Shown here: positions 37,501 through 44,083 of the stretch, piece after piece
Layout: every line of letters starts with the position of its first letter
Numbering within the stretch: the stretch's first letter is position 1
From: Pseudonocardia sp.
GTDB taxonomy: Bacteria > Actinomycetota > Actinomycetes > Mycobacteriales > Pseudonocardiaceae
Length of the DNA stretch: 44,083 bases
Reading direction: 5' to 3'
NCBI GenBank assembly: GCA_016794615.1
Contig: JAEUJO010000015.1
Span: 1 to 44,083, forward strand
The notes under the pieces: generated by a model
What the model was told of the DNA's origin: nothing
Seen by the model: the letters and a program-made list of their open reading frames with translations, nothing else
Database searches by the model: none
Program-made: the position numbers and the translations under genes

Positions 37501-39281
37501 GCACCGACATGCTCCGGATCGGGTCGCACACCGTGATCCGCGGTGGTGCCTCGTTCAGCGGCTACCACGCCGACGGCGGGGTGATCCGCACCGGCGCCAT
37601 CACGATCGGCGCGGATGCCGTCGTCGCCGAGGGCGCCGTCCTGACCCCGGGGACGTCGATGGGCGACGGTGCCCAGCTCGGGCACGCCTCGTCGCTGCAC
37701 ACCGGGCAGTCGATCCCGGCGGGGGAGCACTGGCACGGCTCACCTGCCCGGCCCACCGACACCGACTTCGGCGGTGCCGACCCGGCCCGCTGCGGTGGGG
37801 TCCGCCGGTTCCTCTACAGCTGCCTGCAGCTGTTCAACCTGCTGGTGCTCGCGCCCGCGGTGGCGACGGCCGTGCTCTGGGTGCTGCAGAAGATCTCCTA
37901 CGTCTCCAGCATCGTCGGGCCGGGGCCGATCGCCGCGATGCGCGGCGGGTTCTACCTCGAGCAGCTCGCCCTCGCCGCCGCGGTGCTGTTCGGCGGCTTC
38001 GCCCTGGGCCTGCTCTACGTCGCCACCCTGCCCCGGCTCCTGCGCCGCTTCCTCGTCCCGGGCAGGGCCTACCGGCTCTACGGCATCCGGTACTGGGTGC
38101 TGCGGTTCATCGCGCGCACGACCAACGTGCCGCTCTTCGTCACCTTCTTCGGCGACAGCTCCTACATCGTGGGCTACCTGCGCTGGGTCGGTTACCGGGT
38201 GCCGCGCACGGGCCAGACAGGCTCGAACTTCGGCGCCCTGCTCACGCACGTCACGCCCTACCTGTGCGTGATCGGCGAGGACACGATGGTCTCCGACGGT
38301 GTCGCGCTCACCACCGCCTCCTACTCGAGCACCTCGTTCACGACCGGGGAGACGTCGATCGGGGCCCGCAGCTTCCTCGGCAACTCGATCACCTACCCGG
38401 CGGGCGGCCGGATCGGGGAGAACGTCCTGGTCGGCACCAAGACCATGATCCCGATCGACGGGGAGCTGAGGCACGACACCGGCCTGCTCGGCTCACCGTC
38501 GTTCGAGATCCCGCGGTCGTCGAGCTCCCAGGGCCGCAAGGACCTGTCCCGCAAGCAGTTCCGCCGGCGCCTGAGCGGCAAGAACCGGCACAACATCGGC
38601 ACCATGGCGATCTTCCTGGGACTGAACTGGATCCGCCTCTACGTGACGCTCCTGCTCGGCTTCACGACCGTCGACCTCTACCAGCCCTACGGGATCTGGG
38701 CCCTGGCGCTGGGCCCGGTCGTCATCGCGGTGTTCAACTTCTTCTTCTCGGTCCTCGTCGAGCGGGCCTCCACCGGCTTCCGCCGGATGCGGCCGCAGTT
38801 CTGCTCGATCTACGAGCCGTACTTCTGGTGGCACGAGCGGTTCTGGAAGCTCAGCATCCAGGCGGCCGTGTTCAACGGGACGCCGTTCAAGGCGATGACG
38901 TGGCGACTGCTCGGCGTGCGCACCGGCCGACGGCTGTTCGACGACGGCTGTGCCATCACCGAGAAGACGCTCGTCCGCATCGGTGACCACGGCACGCTCA
39001 ACGCCGGCGCCACGCTGCAGGCCCACTCGATGGAGGACGGCGTGTTCAAGTCCGACCACATCGCCGTCGGCTCCGGCGTCACGATCGGCACCGCGTCGTT
39101 CGTCCACTACGGGGTCACGATCGGTGACGGCGCGGTGCTCGCGCCCGACTCGTTCGTCATGAAGGGCACCGAGGTGCCGACCCGGGCCCGGTGGCAGGGC
39201 AACCCGGCGCGGGAGGTCGCAGCCAGGGCGGAGCCGCGCGTGGCAGCCACGGCGCGGTCGCGCGTGCCGATGCGGATCTGA
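34506..39281 (+). CDS. Pls/PosA-type single-module NRPS (A-T-membrane-hexapeptide domains)
   Basis: The 1591-aa protein has a ~280-residue Pro-rich, repeat-bearing N-terminal extension. An adenylation domain follows (~286-760): IFTSGSTGKPKGVA at ~418, NTYGPTETTV at ~555, YRSGDLV, GRADTQVKIRGFRIELSEIE and catalytic Lys in TSGKADRK. The carrier domain has its phosphopantetheine serine in DLGANSL (Ser808). Then come three pairs of membrane helices alternating with three hexapeptide-repeat domains (~980-1080, 1218-1325, 1475-1565). There is no condensation or thioesterase domain. This is the layout of epsilon-poly-lysine synthetase, which polymerises one amino acid at the membrane. ATG 34506 has AAGGGGAG upstream; GTG 34440 is an alternative. 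The product is unknown. Confidence 0.93.
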   Translation: MGKGARTTDGAARTIGRLGHLDLITGSGWPTGGPDRDLFTGWVAVVPAPRPADEPIDGPDGGRYRCTTPVPVDATSRLPVVPGRSNGVSASDPECRTSPVPVVRLCPNGASASVPEGPTSPFPVVPPCPTGPVPEPEGPTSPFPVVPSRPTGPVPEPEGPTARFPAVAPLRPAADPTRARVRATAARPAAHRAYPGPVLVPATEGLTERMPVVPPRPSTAPTVERATSRVPHTPVPSRHRRPEDRRPAPPAAGAHAAPPPRPAPPARDRPTSSAVYLGGLAAPKRTLRDILEATARAHPRAAAIDDGRQVLDYATLLREIDVLGVTLGSCGIGSGDRVGIRVPSGTADLYVAVLATLSIGAAYVPVDADDPDARADTVFGEAGVCAVIGAERAVTLRSTPPKRIGPRLPGPHDDAWIIFTSGSTGKPKGVAVTHRSAAAFVDAEARLFLQDRPLGTSDRVLAGLSVAFDASCEEMWLAWRHGACLVPAPRSLVRSGADLGDWLVEQRISVVSTVPTLAALWPSEQLSGVRLLILGGEACPEKLAHRLAQACTEVWNTYGPTETTVVACAAQMHVDEPVRIGLPLDGWHLAVVDPDTGVPVDAGGIGELVIGGVGTARYLDREKDAAKFTSLLALDWDRAYRSGDLVRADPEGLSFIGRADTQVKIRGFRIELSEIEAVLLQMPGVGQAVVSTYESAPGLTELVAYYSPAPGSAVDAEGIRTTLRNRLPGHMVPGYVEELAEIPMMTSGKADRKALPPPQRRSGGASPEAYVAPVGRVETVLADALAEIVGLDKVSVESHFFDDLGANSLMLSHFAALVRKAGGLPPVAMQDVYQNPTVRSLAAVLPKGDAPAPVAVPEPAAVPPVGTLSYVFCGSMQLLVMIGLVALGAVLFDIGLRWIWPVTDPVQIFVRTSALSTATLAAFALLPVLAKWLLIGRWKPQEIRLWSLSYLRFWAVKTLIRTNPWVMFAGSPLYLMYLRALGAKIGKGVTIFSPTVPVCTDMLRIGSHTVIRGGASFSGYHADGGVIRTGAITIGADAVVAEGAVLTPGTSMGDGAQLGHASSLHTGQSIPAGEHWHGSPARPTDTDFGGADPARCGGVRRFLYSCLQLFNLLVLAPAVATAVLWVLQKISYVSSIVGPGPIAAMRGGFYLEQLALAAAVLFGGFALGLLYVATLPRLLRRFLVPGRAYRLYGIRYWVLRFIARTTNVPLFVTFFGDSSYIVGYLRWVGYRVPRTGQTGSNFGALLTHVTPYLCVIGEDTMVSDGVALTTASYSSTSFTTGETSIGARSFLGNSITYPAGGRIGENVLVGTKTMIPIDGELRHDTGLLGSPSFEIPRSSSSQGRKDLSRKQFRRRLSGKNRHNIGTMAIFLGLNWIRLYVTLLLGFTTVDLYQPYGIWALALGPVVIAVFNFFFSVLVERASTGFRRMRPQFCSIYEPYFWWHERFWKLSIQAAVFNGTPFKAMTWRLLGVRTGRRLFDDGCAITEKTLVRIGDHGTLNAGATLQAHSMEDGVFKSDHIAVGSGVTIGTASFVHYGVTIGDGAVLAPDSFVMKGTEVPTRARWQGNPAREVAARAEPRVAATARSRVPMRI
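34851..35039 (+). repeat. 63-bp (21-codon) tandem repeat in the first Pls-like gene
   Basis: Units start at 34851, 34914 and 34977. The first two are nearly identical and encode EGPTSPFPVVPPCPTGPVPE plus P; the third has diverged. Two more degenerate units precede them (from about 34722). The repeat lies wholly in the disordered N-terminal extension and preserves the frame. Confidence 0.85.
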
Positions 39282-39341
39282 GCCGCCGGACCTGCGGGGA
39301 CGCCCTGCCGGGTGTCGCCCTCCGCGGTCCGGACATCCCGG

Positions 39342-39373
39342 GCGGCGGTCCGCGCCGCGGTTGCGTCCTTTTC
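39342..39373 (+). terminator. Candidate terminator after the first Pls-like gene
   Basis: Stem GCGGCG/CGCCGC (39342-39347 with 39353-39358), 5-nt loop, followed by a segment ending in CCTTTT. It lies 60 bp after the stop codon. Confidence 0.4.
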
Positions 39374-39566
39374 CGTCGGCGGTCGTCCCGGTGCGCCCGG
39401 CTGCGATTCCGCCCGCTGTGGCGGACATCCTCGGACGATTCCCTCCGATGTTGCGAATCTCTCGTTCCGGACCGGTGAAAAAGGTTGCGTGCCGTTATCG
39501 AATCGATATCTATGCAGGTCAGAGCGCCAGTCGAGGCGAGCCGGAGAAATACAGATTCGGCTGAAC

Positions 39567-39598
39567 GAGTGATTGCCGCTCCTCGCTGAAACAAGCGG
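39567..39598 (+). promoter_or_regulatory. Shared leader element, copy 2 (144 bp before the second Pls-like ATG)
   Basis: GAGTGATTGCCGC identical to copy 1, then stem CCGCT/AGCGG (39576-39580 with 39594-39598) around a 13-nt loop containing TGAAAC. Relative to copy 1 the stem gains a T-A pair while the loop length stays 13. Confidence 0.55.
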
Positions 39599-39710
39599 GG
39601 CCGGATCGGAGAAAGCCATATGCGTCGGTTTGGCTGCGATTGCAGCAGCGCGCACGGGGGGTACATGTCGGGGCCGCAGCTGAGCGTGTCAGCGGCAAGA
39701 GGGGAGCTCG

Positions 39711-42700
39711 ATGGGTAAGGACGCCCGCAACGTCGGACCGGTACCGCACACGAACGGTCGTGCGGGCCACCTCGACCTCGCCGTCCGGGACGACCGGCCG
39801 GTCCCCCGACACCGTGGGGCGGCCGATCCGGTCGCGGAGGATCCCACGTGCCTTCTCCCGGTCGCGCCGACCGAGCGCATCCGCCCGGTCTCGCAGGCGG
39901 CCGACGCGGGTACGGAGCGCGTCCCGGTGGCCCCGTCCCCGCGCCCGCGCCCGCGCGCAGCGCCCGACCCGCCGGACCGGCGCCCTGCCCGGCCACCCGC
40001 GCCGCCGCCGGTCGACGGGACGCGCCCCGTCCCCCGGCACGTCGCGGAGCCCCCGGTACCGGGTGAGCCGCCGACCCGGCGGATCCCGGCGGTCGGCACG
40101 GATGTCCCCACCGTCCAGATCCTGGCCGTCTATCCGGAGAACGCCGCCACGATGCGGATCCCGGTGGTGCCACCGCCGCCCGCCCGGCCGCCCGGGCATC
40201 GGCGGCCGGTCCCGGGGCGCACCGTCCGGCCGAGCCCGCGTCCCCGCCACGGCGCCCACCGCGCGGCGACCCAGCGCCTGCGGACACCGTCCGACCTGGC
40301 GATCTACCCCACCCCGGCGCCCCGCCGGGTCCGGACGCTGCTCGACATCGTCGAGTCGGCCGCCGAGCGCCACCCGGCAGCACCGGCCCTCGACGACGGC
40401 CGGCCGGTCACCTACCGCGAGTTGATGCAGCGGGTGCAGGGTGTCGCCGCGATGCTGCGCTCCTCCGGGGTCGCTGCGGGCGACCGCGTCGGGGTCCGGA
40501 TGTCCTCCGGCACCACGGACCTCTACCTGGCGATCCTCGGGGTGCTCGCGGCCGGGGGTGCCTACGTGCCCGTCGACGCCGACGACCCCGACGACCGCGC
40601 GGAGACCATCTGGGAGGAGGCCGACGTTCGCGGCGTGCTCGGCGACGGGATGGCGTTCACCCCCCGCAGCACGGCACACCGGCGCGTCGTGAGCCGGCGC
40701 CCGACGCCCGACGACGACGCGTGGATCATCTTCACGTCCGGGTCCACCGGCAAGCCCAAGGGCGTGGCCATCAGCCATCGCTCGGCTGCGGCGTTCGTCG
40801 ACGCGGAGGCGGACCTGTTCCTCCGCAACGCCCCGCTGGGGCCCGGTGACCGGGTGCTCGCCGGGCTGTCGGTGGCCTTCGACGCCTCGTGCGAGGAGAT
40901 GTGGCTGGCCTGGCGCTACGGCGCGTGCCTGGTCCCAGCGCCGCGGCGGATCGTGCGGGCCGGCGCGGAGCTGGGACCGTGGCTGATCGAGCGCGCGGTC
41001 ACGGTCGTCTCGACGGTCCCGACGCTGGCCGCGCTCTGGCCGTCCGAAGCCCTCGACCGGGTCCGGCTGCTGATCTTCGGCGGCGAGGCGTGCCCGCCCG
41101 AGCTGGTGGAGCGGCTGGCCGCCCCGGACCGGGAGGTGTGGAACACCTACGGACCGACCGAGGCGACGGTGGTCGCGTGCGCGGCGCCGCTCGTCCCCGG
41201 CGAGCCGGTACGGATCGGGCTGCCCCTGCACGGCTGGCAGCTCGCGGTCGTCGACCCCCAGGGCGATCCCGTGCGCCGCGGCGAGACCGGCGAGCTCGTG
41301 ATCGGCGGAGCGGGGCTGGGCCGCTACCTCGACCGTGCGAAGGACGCCGAGAAGTACCGGCCGGTGCCGGCGCTGGGCTGGACGCGCGCCTACTACAGCG
41401 GCGACCTCGTCAGCTCGGACGAGCACGGGCTGCTGTTCGTCGGGCGCGCCGACGACCAGGTCAAGCTGGGCGGCCGCCGGATCGAGCTGGGGGAGATCGA
41501 CGCCGCGCTGCTGGCCCTTCCCCGGGTGACGGCCGCCGCGGCGGCGGTGAAGAAGACGAAGGCAGGCGGCGAGATCCTGGTCGGGTACCTGGCGGTCGAG
41601 GGCGACGGTCCCGATCTCGCCGAGGCCCGGGCCGCGCTCGCCGAGCGGCTGCCCGCGGCGCTCGTCCCCGTGCTGGCGGTCGTCGACACGATCCCGACGC
41701 GGACGTCCGGGAAGGTCGACCGCAAGGCGCTGCCCTGGCCCCCACCCGGGCAGGAGGACGCCGCCGGTTCCGGCGCGGGTCCCGCCGCGGACCTGCCGGG
41801 CACGGCCGGGTGGCTGGCCCGGGCCTGGCACGAGATCCTGGCCGTGCCGATCGAGGAGGACGCCGACTTCTTCGCGCTCGGGGGCAACAGCCTGGCCACC
41901 GCGACCCTCCTGTCGGTGCTGCGCGAGCGCCACGCCACGATCGCGATCTCCGACATCTACCAGCGGCCCACGTTGGGCGAACTGGCCGCGTTCCTCGACC
42001 AGTCGTCGTCCGACCCGGTGGCCGGCGCGGCCGCCCCGGCGGAGCCGGTCACCGTGCCGCGCACCCGGTTCTGGACCGCGCTGGCGCAGTTCGTGATCCT
42101 CATGGGGACGCAGATCGTGACCGGGCTGCGGTGGGCCCTCGGCCTGGCGCTGCTGCACAACCTGGCGAGCTCGCTGCTGCACCAGCCGCTGGCCGAACCC
42201 GTGCCCTGGTGGATCATCATCACGGGCTACCTGGTGCTGTTGAGCGCCCCCGGCAAGGTGCTGGTGGTCACGCTCGGGGTCCGGTTCCTGCGGCTCGGCG
42301 TGCGGCCCGGGAACCATCCCCGCGGCGGCCGGGTCCACCTGCAGCTGTGGGCCTGCGAGCGGCTGGCGATGGCCTTCGGGGTCCGTTCGCTCGACGGGAC
42401 CCGCTGGGCCGCGCTCTACGCCCGGGCGCTCGGGTGCCGCGTCGGCCGCAACGTCGACCTGCGCACCACGGTCCCCGTCACCGGCTGGGCCGCCTTCGGC
42501 GACAACTGCGCGGTCGAGCCGGAGACCGATCTCGCGGGGTGGTGGATCGAGGCGGACACGCTGCACCTCGGCACCGTCGAGATCGGGGAGGGCGCTCGGG
42601 TGGGCGGGCGCAGCATCCTGATGCCGGGGGCACGGGTGGGCGCCGGGGCCGTGATCGAGGCGGGTACGTGCGTCACCGACGACGTCCCGGAGCGTGAGGT

Positions 42701-44083
42701 CTGGGCCGGCTCACCCGCGCAGTGCGTGGGCATCGCGGACGGCTCGTGGCCCGCCCCGGTCGGTCGCCGCTCCTTCCGGTGGACACTGGTCTACACGGCG
42801 TCACTGTTCGGGCTCGGCTGGATGGCGCTGCTCGCGGCGGTTCCGTGGATGCTCATGCTCGGCTGGGTGATCCGCCGCGACGTGAGTCTCAAGACCCTGG
42901 TCCTGCATGCACTGGCCGTCGCACCCGTGGGCATGCTGACCTCGGTCGTCCTCTACGCGACGATGTTCGCGCTCACCGTCCGGGTCGTCTCCCGGTGGCT
43001 GAAGCCGGGCTTCCACAAGGTCGACAGCCGCGCAGGCTGGGCCGCCTGGCTGGTCGAGAGCATGGTCGACGGCGCGCGGGCGACGCTGTTCCCGCTCTAC
43101 GCCGGGCTGATCACCCCCTTCTGGCTGCGCCGGCTGGGCGCGACGATCGGCAGGCACGTCGAGGCGTCCACGGTGACCGGGTTGCCCCGGCTGATGCGGG
43201 CCGACGACGGCAGCTTCCTCGCCGACGACACCCAGGTGGCCCCCTACGAGACGGGCGGGGGCTGGGTGCTGCTGGGCGAGGCGTCGGTCGGCGAGCGGTC
43301 GTTCGTCGGCAACTCCGGGATCGTCGGCCCCGGTCGGCGGGTGCCGGACCACTCACTCGTCGCCGTCCTGTCGAGCGCACCCGCCCATGCCGAGGTCGGG
43401 ACGTCGTGGCTGGGGCGGCCGGCGATGGAGCTGCCGCGGGTCGCCGAGACCGGCGACCTCGCCCGCACCTTCGCCCCTCCGAGGCGGCTGGTCGTCGCCC
43501 GGGCGCTCGTCGAGTCGATGCGCGTCCTCCCCTGGTTGATCATGGCCGTGCTCGGGGTCGGGGTACTCACCGTGTTCGAGTTCATCCGGACCGAATGGGG
43601 CTGGGGGGTGGCCGCGGCGGCCGCGGGTCTCGTCATGTTCGGCGCGGGCCTGGTCGCTGCACTGGTGACGACGGCGGCCAAGTGGCTGCTCGTGGGGCGG
43701 TTCCGGGAGGGGCAGCACCCGCTGTGGAGCTCGTTCGTGTGGCGCAACGAGCTGTTCGACGTGTTCTACGAGGAGCTGGGTGTGCCGTGGTTCGGCGGCC
43801 CGTTCCTCGGCACCCCGATGTTCAACGCCTGGGTCCGGACATTGGGCGTGAAGGTCGGGAAGGGCGTCTGGCTGGAGTCGTACTGGCTGCCCGAGACCGA
43901 CCTGGTGCGGCTGGGCGACGGGGCGACCGTCAACCGGGGCTGCGTGCTCCAGACGCACCTGTTCCACGATCGTCTCCTGCGGATCAGCTCGGTCCAGCTC
44001 GCTCGCGGCGCGACCCTGGGCCCGCGCAGCTTCGTGCTGCCCGGAGCGTCGATCGGCGCGGGGGCGCGGATCGGTCCGGGCTC
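39711..44083 (+). CDS. Second Pls/PosA-type single-module NRPS (3' end outside window)
   Basis: The frame from ATG 39711 (AAGAGGGGAG upstream) is open to the window end: 1457 residues. The start resembles the first protein (MGK-x-AR...GR-x-GHLDL). After a ~200-residue Pro/Arg-rich extension come an adenylation domain (FTSGSTGKPKGVA ~340, NTYGPTEATV ~477, YYSGDLV, GRADDQVKLGGRRIELGEID, catalytic Lys in TSGKVDRK ~666) and a carrier domain with Ser727 in ALGGNSLATATLL. Three membrane-helix pairs alternate with hexapeptide-repeat domains; the third domain is cut by the edge. It is a diverged paralogue of the gene upstream with the same predicted pocket residues. The carrier motif differs (GGNS versus GANS). 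Likely role: membrane synthesis of an amino-acid homopolymer or conjugate. Confidence 0.92.
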   Translation, partial: MGKDARNVGPVPHTNGRAGHLDLAVRDDRPVPRHRGAADPVAEDPTCLLPVAPTERIRPVSQAADAGTERVPVAPSPRPRPRAAPDPPDRRPARPPAPPPVDGTRPVPRHVAEPPVPGEPPTRRIPAVGTDVPTVQILAVYPENAATMRIPVVPPPPARPPGHRRPVPGRTVRPSPRPRHGAHRAATQRLRTPSDLAIYPTPAPRRVRTLLDIVESAAERHPAAPALDDGRPVTYRELMQRVQGVAAMLRSSGVAAGDRVGVRMSSGTTDLYLAILGVLAAGGAYVPVDADDPDDRAETIWEEADVRGVLGDGMAFTPRSTAHRRVVSRRPTPDDDAWIIFTSGSTGKPKGVAISHRSAAAFVDAEADLFLRNAPLGPGDRVLAGLSVAFDASCEEMWLAWRYGACLVPAPRRIVRAGAELGPWLIERAVTVVSTVPTLAALWPSEALDRVRLLIFGGEACPPELVERLAAPDREVWNTYGPTEATVVACAAPLVPGEPVRIGLPLHGWQLAVVDPQGDPVRRGETGELVIGGAGLGRYLDRAKDAEKYRPVPALGWTRAYYSGDLVSSDEHGLLFVGRADDQVKLGGRRIELGEIDAALLALPRVTAAAAAVKKTKAGGEILVGYLAVEGDGPDLAEARAALAERLPAALVPVLAVVDTIPTRTSGKVDRKALPWPPPGQEDAAGSGAGPAADLPGTAGWLARAWHEILAVPIEEDADFFALGGNSLATATLLSVLRERHATIAISDIYQRPTLGELAAFLDQSSSDPVAGAAAPAEPVTVPRTRFWTALAQFVILMGTQIVTGLRWALGLALLHNLASSLLHQPLAEPVPWWIIITGYLVLLSAPGKVLVVTLGVRFLRLGVRPGNHPRGGRVHLQLWACERLAMAFGVRSLDGTRWAALYARALGCRVGRNVDLRTTVPVTGWAAFGDNCAVEPETDLAGWWIEADTLHLGTVEIGEGARVGGRSILMPGARVGAGAVIEAGTCVTDDVPEREVWAGSPAQCVGIADGSWPAPVGRRSFRWTLVYTASLFGLGWMALLAAVPWMLMLGWVIRRDVSLKTLVLHALAVAPVGMLTSVVLYATMFALTVRVVSRWLKPGFHKVDSRAGWAAWLVESMVDGARATLFPLYAGLITPFWLRRLGATIGRHVEASTVTGLPRLMRADDGSFLADDTQVAPYETGGGWVLLGEASVGERSFVGNSGIVGPGRRVPDHSLVAVLSSAPAHAEVGTSWLGRPAMELPRVAETGDLARTFAPPRRLVVARALVESMRVLPWLIMAVLGVGVLTVFEFIRTEWGWGVAAAAAGLVMFGAGLVAALVTTAAKWLLVGRFREGQHPLWSSFVWRNELFDVFYEELGVPWFGGPFLGTPMFNAWVRTLGVKVGKGVWLESYWLPETDLVRLGDGATVNRGCVLQTHLFHDRLLRISSVQLARGATLGPRSFVLPGASIGAGARIGPG

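Larger units (their letters stand above)
39282..39710. other. 429-bp region between the two Pls-like genes
   Basis: No convincing gene. The AT-richer segment 39460-39630 stands out. Contents: a hairpin with T-rich tail after the first gene, the shared leader element at 39567-39598, CATATGCGTCGGT at 39617-39629, a GCTGC-GATT-GCAGC hairpin (39633-39646), a GCTGA/TCAGC hairpin (39679-39683 with 39689-39693), and AAGAGGGGAG just before the second ATG. The size suggests a separate promoter for the second gene. Confidence 0.6.

Noticed and set aside
39633..39647. Solo copy of the treY palindromic repeat upstream of the second Pls-like gene
   Set aside because: CGATTGCAGCA matches the treY unit over 11 bp, but the remainder does not, and the site forms its own different hairpin (GCTGC-GATT-GCAGC). 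Too short to call the same family.
39519..42566. 1015-codon minus-strand frame opposite the second Pls-like gene
   Set aside because: Composition is typical of an antisense shadow and the plus strand encodes an intact A domain over the same bases.

Overview
This is a high-GC actinobacterial chromosome segment. The gene content and order point to the Pseudonocardiaceae, most likely Pseudonocardia or a close relative: a split trp operon with a trp-region membrane protein, lgt beside it, the actinobacterial coproporphyrin heme genes hemE-cgoX-chdC next to DUF3000 and RNase D, and the glgX-treY-treZ trehalose operon. This placement is inferred from gene content only. Starts are mostly GTG or ATG. 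Many genes are preceded by a TANNNT hexamer only 6-8 nt from the start codon, as expected for leaderless transcripts.

Layout. 1-623 (-): a TetR-type regulator cut by the window edge. 716-6264 (+): trpE, trp membrane protein, trpC, trpB, trpA (no trpD, trpG or trpF here), followed by two doubtful tiny ORFs. 6546-11740 (+): lgt, a DUF2461 gene, pyk, an acyl-CoA thioesterase II gene and mdh, ending in a strong hairpin. 11850-18537 (-): glgX, treY, treZ, the glycogen-to-trehalose route. 18701-21503 (+): a HIT protein, a ~1 kb gene-free stretch holding a three-copy ~122-bp repeat, and a membrane diguanylate cyclase. 21575-25537 (+): dxs with a coupled OmpR-type response regulator and a histidine kinase. 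25575-28357 (-): RNase D, a LuxR-type response regulator, DUF3000. 28508-31764 (+): the heme genes hemE, cgoX, chdC. 31797-32430 (+): a vapBC toxin-antitoxin pair with a clear operator. 32432-33911: msrB (-), a one-helix membrane protein (-) and an RNase HI with an N-terminal zinc-knuckle-like motif (+).

34506-44083 (+) holds the most unusual content: two consecutive giant genes. Each encodes a proline-rich N-terminal extension, one adenylation domain, one carrier domain, and a C-terminal half of paired membrane segments alternating with hexapeptide-repeat (left-handed beta-helix) domains. This is the architecture of the Pls/PosA family, whose known members include epsilon-poly-L-lysine synthetase. 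The second gene runs off the window. The two adenylation domains give the same pocket residues by hand alignment. Their N-terminal extensions share a recurring Thr-x-x-x-Pro-Val-Val type motif, and their upstream regions share a sequence-plus-hairpin element 145 and 144 bp before the ATG. This looks like a duplicated system for making a homopolymer or conjugate of a (probably basic) amino acid at the membrane.

The window also carries several repeat structures inside or next to housekeeping genes: an in-frame palindromic repeat plus GGGGCC-type run inside treY, the ~122-bp array at 19.2-19.6 kb, a 14-bp repeat at the hemE/cgoX junction, and a 63-bp repeat in the first Pls-like gene.
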